A stretch of DNA of 64,000 nucleotides from Lunularia cruciata (lineage: Eukaryota; Streptophyta; Marchantiopsida; Lunulariales; Lunulariaceae), in NCBI GenBank assembly GCA_948567375.1, contig OX419758.1, positions 28,153,001 to 28,217,000 on the forward strand, read 5' to 3'. How positions within the stretch are numbered: the first letter of the stretch is position 1; every line of letters starts with the position of its first letter. The notes below the pieces were generated by a model. The model had not been told where the DNA came from, made no database searches, and saw only the letters and a list, made by a program, of their open reading frames with translations. Made by a program: the position numbers and the translations under genes. Shown in pieces: positions 1 to 9,690 of the stretch.

Positions 1-574
1 TGAGGATCTGCACTTGACTTTGTAATGTCTCCATGGTCATCTTAATCTCTTGAAATTCATTTAACATCCCTTGCATTCCTTGCACTAACTCTTGCAGCTG
101 CGGATCCATGGTTCTTGCAACACCCAATTGCTAACATCTACTTCAATACAGAGTCAATATAATCACTCTCAAAGGCACATGAACTATCGGAACTACCATT
201 GGGACCTCAAAAGCTATCACTCGTTGATAATACTCCTCACCAAAATTCCTAACCACAAAATCTCTAAACATCACTTTCGGCCTCACTACATAACGGATTT
301 CTACTTGAGTGTTGAAAGGGAGAGGATTTGGGACATTCATATCCATATTATCATAATAGAATGTAGATCGTCAAATCCCACTCTCTGTCATATATCACCA
401 CAGGTAGAATCACCGGGTTTGGTGAGTTCATCACTTTGTCCATGAATTCCGCACCAAAGTGATAAACTAGCGAAACTCTCATCTGCTCATGCTGGATGTA
501 CATAACCTTGATGTGGAATGGGTTTGAGAATGGAAAGCTAGGTGCGGGAAATTGTCCTCCCGGTGCATCCATCC
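1..574 (-). pseudogene. Start of LTR-retroelement gag (runs off the window)
   Basis: The minus strand reads a Met-Asp-Ala-Pro-Gly-Gly-Gln-Phe start at 572, then about 70 residues, a frame change, and a second block with a Phe-Gly-Glu-Glu-Tyr-Tyr stretch. It ends near position 1 in a Gln/Met-rich helix. A diverged copy of the same start (Met-Glu-Ala-Pro-Arg-Gly-Gln-Phe) lies at about 46.26 kb, also just downstream of the same LTR and primer-binding region. I infer a gag-type protein from that position. No zinc knuckle or enzyme domain is visible in the part present, and the reading is broken, so this is a remnant. Confidence 0.45.
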
Positions 575-696
575 CATCCGCTCTCTAAAGTCCTTCCTAA
601 GTCTAGCAATTACTCTATGTTCTCCACCTCAAATTACTCAGGTTCAGTAGTTCGTGCTATTCCAAGAGGGGTGATCCACTCTCTTGGACTAGAACA

Positions 697-711
697 CTTG
701 CGCTGATACCA
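697..711 (-). promoter_or_regulatory. Primer-binding site (initiator-Met tRNA type)
   Basis: The minus strand reads TGGTATCAGCGCAAG one base after the LTR end. It closely resembles the usual plant primer-binding site complementary to initiator tRNA-Met (TGGTATCAGAGC). It makes the LTR at 713-1454 the 5' LTR of an element that extends leftward out of the window. Confidence 0.7.
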
Positions 712-712
712 T

Positions 713-1454
713 TGTAATACTCCAAAGACAAGAGAAGAGAGAAAACACAAATTGCACACTCAAACATTCGATGCCCCAAGGGAGCACCTTCTCTTTATTA
801 TATAGACAAAGAGGACCTCTTCCAAGGAAGCTCCACCATAGGATTATGGACATAGATAGGTGACATGTCAGCAAGCTTCACCCTTGGATTACTTGCTTGG
901 ATGGGTGACCTGTCTGGTCTAGGTCCTATCTGGTTGGTCAAACAGGCTTTGACCAGAGGGAATCTTTTAGGGAATCTTCCTGTAGGAATCTCAAAATCAC
1001 GTGAGTAAGGTACCATTGGAAAGCTCTCGACAAGACAAAGCAGGGGGGAGGGAAGGCCAGCCTTTTCATTATTGGGTAGGGGAGAATTTGCACATATTTG
1101 AGGCCTAATTCATCCGTTTAGGCCTCAAAAATTGCCTTCAAAGATTTCAGGCATATTTCGGTTCCTACTCTATTAGTAGAAGTCCCCTTTTGGTGATACC
1201 TCTTTCTGACCTGTTTATTCCATCATGTGTAACATACTTCTAGATGTTACCAAACCAATTCTCACCTTTAAATCATATGTCTAGCTATTGGTTCTAAGGT
1301 TCTCAAGTCTATTTTGGTTTCTGCCCTATTAGTAGAAGTACTCTTTTAGTGATACTTCTATCTGATCTATTTTGACCATCATGTATAACATCATTCTAGA
1401 TGTTACCAAACCAAATTTCACATCTAGATCATATGGCTAACCCTTGGTATTACA
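713..1454 (-). repeat. LTR, family with TGTAATAC/GTATTACA ends
   Basis: The repeat starts TGTAATAC and ends GTATTACA, so it has the TG...CA inverted ends of an LTR (742 bp). Related copies are at 38340-38830 (opposite orientation) and at 46404-46657 plus 50376-50717 (same orientation, split by an insertion). On the minus strand it is followed by a primer-binding site and a gag start, so it is a 5' LTR. It breaks the polyprotein of the methyltransferase element to its right. Confidence 0.75.
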
Positions 1455-1473
1455 CACTCTCCCTAGTAGCTAT

Positions 1474-2570
1474 TGGCTATGTCCCAAGAATACCATGTCC
1501 ACTCGGTCCATCGCTCCCAGCATGTGCTTGAATTGTCTTGATAGGCACAGGGCTCACAAGTGTTAGAATGGTGATGCCTATCAAGTGCATCCTATGTTGC
1601 TTTGCCAAGCCAAGGCTCACAATCCAGGTCAAACAATTTAGGTCCATAGCCTGACCTAACACCTAACGCCTGGATGCCTCAAACATTGTTAGAACAGCGG
1701 TAATACTAGTGCAAAAACCCATTGCCCGCTCTCTCTCATCAGTGTTGGGCTCCACCAACTACTGTAATTGTGAGTCCCAAACAAGTCCAAGTCCTCTTTC
1801 TCAAAAAGCACGAGAGCTTGGGAAACTCATGAGTGTGGGAAATGCGGCTCTAGGCTGTCCAACTAGGTTCATCACTGCCATAGGTGACCTATCAGCCACT
1901 ACCACTGTTTGAGACTGACGCCCAACATCCAAGATATCATCAACAAGGATGTGGTCAAGTCATTGAATCCCATCATAAGCACATTGTAGAACCTCTCTAG
2001 GTAAGAGGTTTGTTCACCAAAGACAAAGACGAGGAGCCCATGATCCCACTCTGACTGCATCTAACAATACAAAAAGTCCCATCCAAGAATGGACCTAATG
2101 TGTACTTGCCACCACTATGGTGTGAGAATCACCCATCAAAGGCACGTTCTCCAAAAGGTAAGCTAGGGAAACAGACTGATGAACCTAGAGATGTTGTAGT
2201 ATTCGTAACATCTCCTAAAACACACTAGAACAAGGATCCTGAAGACCCAAACCTCTACTTGCACGTACATGCTCTTGACATGGCCATCCAAAAATCACCA
2301 AGTGAATAGGCCCATGTCTCTCCAGATCATGCACCCCTAGTAAGGAAATGTCTATTGGTAGGGCCTTCTGGTAACCTCTGACTACTGACATCGGTAATAA
2401 CTGCAGATATTGATAGGCCAAGTGTGCCACATGATGTAGAGAGACTTGCCTAGCAGTCTCATCTCTCTCTACATACAAGTACCTCTATACTTGTATACCC
2501 GCTTGTAATACCGCACCAAATCTTTGGTGCTACTCTCACCAAACAACTCCAATAGACATATCTCCTATAT
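1474..2570 (-). pseudogene. Retroelement-encoded C5 cytosine DNA methyltransferase (degenerate)
   Basis: One minus-strand frame carries C5-methyltransferase motifs in canonical order. Motif I is Leu-Leu-Glu-Leu-Phe-Gly at 2538-2555. An acidic Tyr-Val-Glu-Arg-Asp-Glu block (SAM binding) is near 2476. The catalytic motif Gly-Trp-Pro-Cys-Gln is at 2276-2290, followed by an Arg-Ala-Ser...Gly-Leu...Asp-Pro loop. Motif VI Leu-Leu-Glu-Asn-Val is at about 2143-2157, then an Arg-Val-Gly-Ser...Thr-Asn-Leu block (motif VIII-like). Glu-Arg-Glu-Arg-Ala-Met-Gly-Phe is at 1714-1737 and a Leu-Gly-Gln-Ala-Met-Asp motif X near 1650. The catalytic Cys is kept, but there are about eight in-frame stops and a frameshift just after motif I. 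It follows the protease of the same element directly. The motif style resembles DNMT3 or bacterial-type enzymes rather than plant MET1 or CMT, and no BAH or chromo domain is seen. Confidence 0.8.
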
Positions 2571-3975
2571 TGGATATTGCCAAGCAATGAGTGTGGTATC
2601 CAGAGGTGTCAAAGCAATTGACTCTAGAGGCTCATCCTCATACTCATCTCTTGATGGTACGAAGGCTCTACTCCAAGCCTATTGCACAAACTGATCTGCA
2701 TGTTGCTGTAATGCCTCCTCTGAACTCCACAATGGAACATCCAAGGTGGATGGAACAATCACACTTGTACTCCAAATTTGAGTGATCTTCTCTAGTACTT
2801 GAGTATCCTCTGCATGGGCGTTCCCCTCCAACAAGTCACCAAGCCAAGTAACTACACCATTGAAAGCTAACAATGATGATGCCATGGTCTCAAACTATAG
2901 TGAGCCAAGACTGCCACTACTAAAGCGGACTGGTAAGCGACATACCCATCCCTCACTAGACTGCCAACCGGGTCTATAGGAGGTTGTCTCCTCCCAATAG
3001 TCAATGGTAAAACCCATGGGGTATAACATTGCTCTCCCCACTAGCACATCATATGACTCAACTATCGTCGCAATAGCCTGAGCTCTCACCACCAAGCTAT
3101 CAATCGGATGACCAGGCTGAACCTAGACAACAAGCTCCCCACGTGTGATTTATTGTGTCAAACCACCACCTAGAGATGTTTGGATCTGAAATGGACACCT
3201 CTCCACATTGGTCTTCCATAACTCCATACCAACCACTTCCGCCTTTCCCAACATAAAGGGCTACGCACCAGAGTCTAACAAGACTCTCTGTGGTATATAG
3301 ACCTTCCTTGAAGGTCCCACCAAACTGAAAATCCCCCTCTGGTTATCCAATAGGACAACATCAAGTGTGAACAGTGCTCTCTCAAAGGCCGGTCTAGCTA
3401 ACAACTCCTCCAGTCTAGCCGCTGTTGCCTGCCATAAACCACTGGTCGCTGAATTTATCCAATGCTCCTCAACCAAGTTAGCTCCACTACCAACCACCTC
3501 TACTCTAGTAGTAGGAATTGCATCATCCCTACTTTCACAAAGTGTGGTAGCCAATCGAAACACTGGGGCTTGGTCAACTCCCAATGTAAACATGTCACTA
3601 GCTGAAAACAAAGGACGCCGCATAATCAGCTGAGCCGCCCCCAACATCATGCTAGACTCAATCTGTGTAGTAGTAGGTGGCTGACTAGCAAGTAGTCCAT
3701 CATGCACTCTATCATCACCTACCACACCTCCATTGGACGTCTAAGAACCATGGATGTTGTCTACAATGCCTTAGATGGCGTGAAAGATTGGGGAAGTCTG
3801 ACCTGTCTCCCAACCTCTCCTCTCTGTGGGTCCAACTCCACTAATGCTCCTCTAGGCTCTAGAGCACGTACTACACTCCTAGTCATTGGTACAAATGCAT
3901 CCACCTGTGCTGCTCCGCACATGAAGTCCAAAGCATCTTTGTCACCAACATATGAGGTGGAAGCCTAAGTGCCCA
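2571..3975 (-). pseudogene. Retropepsin-like aspartic protease region of the methyltransferase element
   Basis: A 154-codon open stretch (3261-3725) leads to Val-Leu-Leu-Asp-Ser-Gly-Ala at 3264-3284, the active-site motif of retroviral-type proteases, followed by a stop where the family would continue with Gln. Further minus-strand blocks include Pro-Phe-Met-Leu-Gly after the active site, Cys-Pro-Phe-Gln-Ile-Gln-Thr near 3200, and Tyr-Asp-Val-Leu-Val-Gly...Leu-Tyr-Pro-Met-Gly near 3050, which fits the second conserved protease block (hydrophobic-hydrophobic-Gly). An acidic/Leu-rich linker (2679-2885) then joins the methyltransferase. Stops between blocks show decay. No RT lies between protease and methyltransferase. 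Confidence 0.65.
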
Positions 3976-5300
3976 AATCTGATCTCCTCTGAGCAATAGC
4001 CATACTAGCCAATCTCTGCTCCAATTGCTCAATCTAAGTAGCCATAGTTGTATCAAAAGTAAGGGTGGGTATTGCACTCCTACTAGGTGTAGATCCTCTA
4101 CCACCACCTTGTCCTCCATGAACTGGAGCTCCTCTACTACTTGCCATAGCAACCCTACCACTCCGTAACTCCAGGTGTAGGTCAAAACACCGGTCACTAG
4201 TGTGACCAAATCTGTGGCAATGCTCACACTGCCTATGTGCTTACTGTGATGGGCCAGAGGTATCAAGTCCGCTGCCCTGAGTACACTCTCTCCTATGGTG
4301 AGGTCCACCACAAGTCCAACAAGCAACACCACTACTCATTGGCTATTGTTGACCCAAAAATGAAGGTAAGGGTCTAACTCTACTAGGCCCTCCACTCGCT
4401 CCATAGGATCTGGGCTGTCCACCTTGTCCTCAAAAACCAACTAGGTGTGGTGCACTCTGTTGCACTCTAGAAGAAGTTAAAGCCTTGGATGAGGTCTCCC
4501 TACCAAATCTAGATGTCACCACCCTCTCCTCCACCATGTTGAGCTCAATATGCTCAGCCAAACCAAAGACCACTGCCAAAGTGGGTGAAGTAGCCTATAA
4601 TAACATAGCATCATGAACTCTACGTTGCAATTCCCTATCCAATATCCCATACCAAAATTGGACTGCCTGGGCCTCAATAACTCCCTGAGTGAAACTGATT
4701 AGCCGCCCCATGCAAGTGTAAGCCTTGCATAGGCTCTCTCCAGCCTTCCACTACAATTCTTGCAAGCTCCTCAACTTGTCAGTCCTCACTCCCTGGTAGT
4801 TCTACCTCAAACATTGGAAGAACTCCACCATGGGGTTAAACCTTGGTACCACACCACCTCCTATAGCGATACCTCCACTTGTGGTAACACTATCTCTAGC
4901 TAGTGCACCTCCACTAGCTCCACCAACACTACTCGAGCTAGAACTTGTAGGTATAGCCAATCTATTACTAGCCATCAAACTTGAAGTGATAGAGACATAG
5001 TTTGGAGACCAATATTGTCTCCATAACTTGATCTCCTCCAAATGAGCTCTCCTAAACTCATGATAGTCATCCATTGGCGGACCTCCAGATGCTAAAACAA
5101 CCCCTTCCATGCCATGAAAGGTGTAAAAAAAGTCGGATTCCACATTTGCTACAGATTACACCAACTATCAAGCTCCTAGATGAAGTCATCCAACTCAATA
5201 GTACCCATTGTACCAGAGTAACACCTAGGGCCTTTGGAGGCCCCATAAATCTCATCCATGTCCCACAACAACCGTGTGGACACACCAAGTGCACTTTAAG
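3976..5300 (-). pseudogene. Gag with two CCHC-type zinc knuckles
   Basis: A start Met at 5143 opens 113 codons with an Arg-Arg-Ala-His-Leu-Glu-Glu helix and a Ser-rich segment. The frame continues past a TAG into Val-Gln-Phe-Trp-Tyr-Gly and Leu-Ala-Glu-His-Ile-Glu blocks typical of retroelement gag. Two zinc knuckles follow. One at 4283-4321 has the variant spacing C-x2-C-x3-H-x4-C. One at about 4187-4228 has the canonical C-x2-C-x4-H-x4-C spacing (Cys-Glu-His-Cys...His...Cys). At least six stops interrupt the frame, each explainable by one C-to-T or G-to-A change (CAG, CAA, TGG or CGA origins). It binds element RNA in living relatives; this copy is dead. Confidence 0.7.
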
Positions 5301-5924
5301 CTAAATCAACTCTTGTGTCAAACTCCAACTTAGAGTCAATCTCCTCCTCACTAGGACCTGAGATACAGGTTGATACCACTCCGAGTAAACCCACTGTAAA
5401 CCCACAATACCACTCCAAGTAAACCCACTGTAAACCCACAATACTACTTTGAGTAAACCCACTGCGTATTGTAGGGCTATCTCCTTTGGAATCCCCAAAG
5501 AACTCTATCGTGACAAAGTAACTGCAACCGCAAACTGCAACAGCAAACTAGAACCGCAAGTCACAACCGTAAGTACCCCACCAAGTGCCAACACCACCAA
5601 GTGCCAACACCAACTAAGCACTACCCATTAATGTAACTCTAACCGAGATAACTACACTAGGAGAAAAGGCAACCTATAACCTGCCATCACAACACGCACT
5701 CTCATGGTCTGTAGGTCATCACTTCCTACCTCACCAAAGAGAAACAAAGGTAGTATGACTAGTCATCACTCCAACCTCACTACCGAGAGCACACCAGAGC
5801 ACCAACGCTCAAAAGTCAAGGCATCTCACACAAACATGGTGCACAAACAAGAAGCAGAGAATGGAGGGGATCTAATCACAAGAAATCTAAACAAAACCCC
5901 TCCATCTCATAAAACAACATAGGA
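5301..5924 (-). other. 5' leader of the methyltransferase element
   Basis: No convincing protein is seen between the primer-binding site and gag. At about 5387-5470 a 34-35-bp unit containing AGTAAACCCACTG is repeated about 2.3 times, and near 5575-5610 an 18-bp unit (CACCAAGTGCCAACAC) is repeated. Both are simple tandem duplications in the untranslated leader. Confidence 0.5.
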
Positions 5925-5939
5925 TTGACTCTGCCACCA
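5925..5939 (-). promoter_or_regulatory. Primer-binding site of the methyltransferase element
   Basis: The minus strand reads TGGTGGCAGAGTCAA nine bases after the LTR end. It resembles the initiator-Met type site TGGTATCAGAGCCAA with three substitutions. Together with the LTR it sets minus-strand orientation and marks 5949-7259 as the 5' LTR. Confidence 0.5.
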
Positions 5940-5948
5940 TTTGGCATT

Positions 5949-7259
5949 TGACATAAGAGAAGTTTGTATCTAAGTCCTAAGCTACAAGGATCACCAAGAA
6001 TGGGATCAAACTGCCTCTCCTAGCCAAAGCTACAAGTGTATAGATAACAATGTCACAGTGACTAGGACAACAAGTGAGGGTGGACCAATTGGCTAGGGCA
6101 CCAATCTAGGAACAAGAGATCTAGGGGTCAAACCTTATTGCATACAATCTAGGAGGAAAGGCAAATTTTGCCAACCAATGACCAAGGTCTACTCTAAACT
6201 AGCTAGCCTCACGCTGACTTGCTGGCCCTTCTAGGCCTTCGTAGCCTCTCATAGCCCATAGCCTTATGCCTCAAAATCTGATGTAAAATCTAGCCAAAAT
6301 CTGATAAAATCTGATATAAACCCTAAAGTTGGCTGACCGCCAAATCCCTTGCTAACTTTCCACTCAAGCCAAATTGAAAACACGGGTTTCTCCAAATCAC
6401 AAATTCATGAGAATAGCTTCCCAACTCCACCTTCAATTTGACTTTCTGAGCCCAACTTGCAACAAATTGGTCATGCTTTTACCTCTTGAGCTCAAAATCA
6501 CAACCACTGCTCAAAATATGCTCTTTCTATGATCAAAAATTGACCAGCACTTCCGCACACCGTCTGCCTTACTACCAAATCTGCATCAATTGAATGAGCT
6601 TCTGCATTGCTAAATCTGCATCAATTGAATGTGCAAATTTTGCATCAATTGAATGAGCTTTTGCATTGCCAAATCTGCATCAATTGAATGAGCTTCTACA
6701 CACTAGGGAAAAATTAAACTTGAATCAAGCTACCAATGATCCATCGAGCTTGGAGATACAACCAACACTCAAAGTTCCTACACCCGATTTCCCCCTGATT
6801 TCACTTATCTGATATAATCAGATTGTTTACCACTCTCAACTCAACTCAACTCAAATCAATACTTGATCAGTCATTCTATAAATTGCCAACAACTGGGCAC
6901 TGATTACAATCAAACCACACCCACTCCAGTATAGAGAATCCAGGTGACCCTCGCCGGCCTCTGTCTACCATAGCCAAGAACTTGAAGGCTCAACATCAGA
7001 GAAGTGAGCTCTCTGGAGCTGCACTTTAAAAGTATACCTCATGGACTTGAGCTAGGTCTGAACCCTAACGGTCCCATTGATGGCACACATGATGGTGCAA
7101 ATGATGCAAAGTGACGGTGTGCCCCACCGTGAAGTCAGTACCCCAAACACAAAATCTGACCGTCGGAAAGTAGTCTTTGAGAAACTGCTGAAATAACTCT
7201 AACTACTATCACTGGAACTCCAATGTCCGAGCAATCTAGATGCGACATTACAAATGGCA
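5949..7259 (-). repeat. 5' LTR of the methyltransferase element (1.3 kb)
   Basis: The repeat begins TGACAT and ends ATGGCA on the plus strand, so it has TG...CA inverted ends. The right part (6830-7259) aligns with 50860-51004 plus 55563-55846, a second copy broken by a nested insertion. The last bases before the end (TACAAATGGCA here, TACAAATGACA there) match, which fixes the terminus. It is inserted into a copia remnant on its right. Confidence 0.7.
6575..6707. repeat. Short tandem repeat inside the 1.3-kb LTR
   Basis: A unit of roughly 30-45 bp built around AAATCTGCATCAATTGAATG followed by AGCTTCTGCATTGC is repeated about four times with small changes and length differences. It lies in the LTR, where such arrays can change promoter or U3 length. 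Confidence 0.7.
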
Positions 7260-7264
7260 TGATA

Positions 7265-8760
7265 AAATCTCCATGGAGAAAAGTTGCAATAACATCTTGT
7301 TGCACCAATTTCAAGTCATAATGTGCAACGAGAACTAGTAAAACTCAAATAGAAGTATTTTTCACTATAAGAGAGAAGAGTTTAATAGAATCTATTACCT
7401 TCTTTAAGCATAACACTTTTGCTATGAGCTTGAACTTGTATTTGATTCCACCAACTTTAGGATATCCTTTTATTCTATCCATCCATTTGTAGCCAATTGT
7501 CTTCTTTCTTGTATGCAATTTTACGTGTTTTATGTTTGGTTCTTATGAAAGGACACCATCTCTTCTCCATTACTATCTCCTATTATTGATGTCATTTGTC
7601 GTCCATGCCTACTTGAAACAAAGAGAATTCACCATTTTCTATAATCAATGCAAAAGTAACAATGCTTGAGTAGTTTAACCTCTTTGGTGCTCTATGTTTC
7701 TTCTTGCCCTACAACGTCGTTGGTAAGAGTACTTACCCTTGAAAAATCTGAAATGTAGAAACATATGAGACATCCTACTATTTACTCAAAGGTTCAGGAA
7801 TATCAACCTCCACATCAAGCACATAAGATGTAGCCAAGCTATCTTTCTTACAATGGTGCATATCTCTCAACATAGAGGTTTCATCAAACCTCATATATCT
7901 ACTCATTGGATCCAATTCTTATTAGGATCTTTGATCCTATCATAAATTTTTGCAACATAGAAAAGATACATTTCCTAACCTTATGATCTGACTTAAATTT
8001 CTTCTCTAGCTGCACATGGATATATGCTAGACATCCAAAAATTCTATGTACTAAACACTCTTTTCTATTCTTATAATCTCCTTTGTAATCTCCAAACTTC
8101 CCTCACTCAAAACACACAACCTTTGATTTATAAAATTTAGATGTGGATTTTGATCTTTATTTGCATATGCTTTGTCCTCTATTCATAGCTCTACATCTCA
8201 CAATTATAACCTTTGTTTGTGAGAGGCCTTATCTTTTTCTATCTCTCATAAACAAGGCCTTTAACTTCGAGAGGTAGAACTATTAAATCTCTTTCTCATC
8301 TTGCTCAATAAAATACATACAATGAACTCTTCTAATTTAATGATGTCTTTACCAAATAAAAGAGCAATGAATAGATGTTTGAAAAAAAAGAAGGTAATGC
8401 GCTCAATAACAATAAAGGTTTATCCTCATCCTCTAATGTAACATCAATGCAGATCAACTCATAGAGTATCTTGTTAAAGAGGTTAGGGTAATTAAGAACA
8501 CTGGTGCTCTCCTTCATTTCCATGGCATGTAGGCGCTCCTTCAGGTATGACTTGGTCATGTGCAGATTCTCCATTGTTCATAATATTGTACAACACCTTA
8601 TTTGCAAGACACAAGTAAAATGTACTCATAGCTCTCAAGCTAATCTCCTCCCATTCATTGTCAAGTCTAATTTGTAGGTTTCTTTCTCCATGGCTTATGC
8701 AAAACTGTTTGCACAAGCTGATCTTTCACCTTTAGCCGGTACAACCCGAAATTGCTTATC
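7265..8760 (-). pseudogene. Ty1/copia-type retrotransposon remnant
   Basis: Minus-strand pieces match copia Gag. At 8580-8716 a Trp-Glu-Glu...Arg-Ala-Met-Ser-Thr...Leu-Cys-Leu-Ala block is followed by Val-Leu-Tyr-Asn-Ile-Met. At 8332-8574 Leu-His-Met-Thr-Lys-Ser and later Asp-Glu-Asp-Lys-Pro-Leu-Leu-Leu-Leu-Ser-Ala-Leu-Pro-Ser are clear copia Gag signatures. At about 7930-8070 an Ile-Phe-Gly-Cys-Leu-Ala-Tyr...Arg-Lys-Cys-Ile-Phe stretch matches the end of copia integrase. Most of the protease and core integrase is missing, and frameshifts and stops are frequent. RT is not seen; the left side is cut off by the 1.3-kb LTR. Confidence 0.7.
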
Positions 8761-8809
8761 CTATCATATTTCTTTATCTCAATTTTTTTTACCACGCTAT
8801 TTCCTCAAA

Positions 8810-8825
8810 CCAAGCTTTGATACCA
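8810..8825 (-). promoter_or_regulatory. Primer-binding site of the copia remnant
   Basis: The minus strand reads TGGTATCAAAGCTTGG upstream of the copia Gag pieces, the usual initiator-Met primer-binding pattern of plant copia elements. It predicts a 5' LTR to the right (8830 to roughly 9300) whose outer end I could not fix. Confidence 0.65.
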
Positions 8826-8829
8826 AATC

Positions 8830-9460
8830 TTGGAACTAATAATAAATATGCATACAAAGAACACATTCAATCCAATCAAGAAGATACAAAATAAAAGAGG
8901 TTCACTTTTGGATTAGAAGCTACATTCACTAGAGAACCCACACAAATATCCAATTTCACTTTGGATTTGCATAGTGCAATCCAATGATGTTCATATTTCT
9001 CGACAGAACCTAACAAAATCGTTGGCTAATTATGGTGCCCCGACTAAACTAATGTTGAATTGAACCACTACCAATTTATGGGTGCAAGCAACGCCTCACC
9101 CGTGCTAAGTGGGTATTGAAACATATTTGCACTTTGAGTTGGAGCTTCAAGAAGCTAAGTTCATTTCAGTTGGGCTTTTGAACTCTAGGTTTTCCTCAGG
9201 AAAGTTGTATGGTGTTTTCATATTCTTTAATATAAGAGTGGGTTAAACTTTACCAAACATAATAAAGATCACCAAGGTTGATTGATAGTGCATAAAAAGC
9301 GCTGATTTTGCTTACTGTCATACTTTGCATTAACTTTCTATGTGAGGTAATCATATACTTGTATACTGTGTAATAAGGTATATAATAAAAGACCTTGTTC
9401 CACAAAATGTCTTGCTCATATGATTTGGGTTAATGTAAGAAATATGACGAGGTTTACACA
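8830..9460. other. Probable copia 5' LTR and element/gene-island border
   Basis: By position next to the primer-binding site this should hold the copia 5' LTR. No second copy is present in the window to prove it and I see no coding signal. Confidence 0.3.
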
Positions 9461-9690
9461 CTTGTTTGTACGAGCTGTATGTATATTCTGTAACGAGATA
9501 TATACGCACGTAAACCTTGTTCATGTCAAACTGATGAGTTGAGTTTATATGTACAATTCATATGTACTAGAATGTTTACAACTATGTATTTAGTGATGAG
9601 TTGTGGTTACATGCGAGTATGTACAGCTCATATGTACTACGATGTAAGCAACTATGTATGTATACGCACAGAAACCTTGTTCGCGTCAAA
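9460..9690. repeat. Imperfect direct repeats
   Basis: Two diverged copies of a block containing ATACGCAC, then AAACCTTGTTC, then GTCAAACT, and two of a block containing TCATATGTACTA, then ATGT, then CAACTATGTAT, alternate here. They mark the border between transposon DNA and the gene island. Confidence 0.5.

Noticed and set aside
1455-1470. A purine-rich stretch (minus strand CTAGGGAGAGTG) next to the LTR as a polypurine tract of the methyltransferase element
   Set aside because: The LTR there belongs to a different family from that element's 5' LTR, so the match is probably coincidence.
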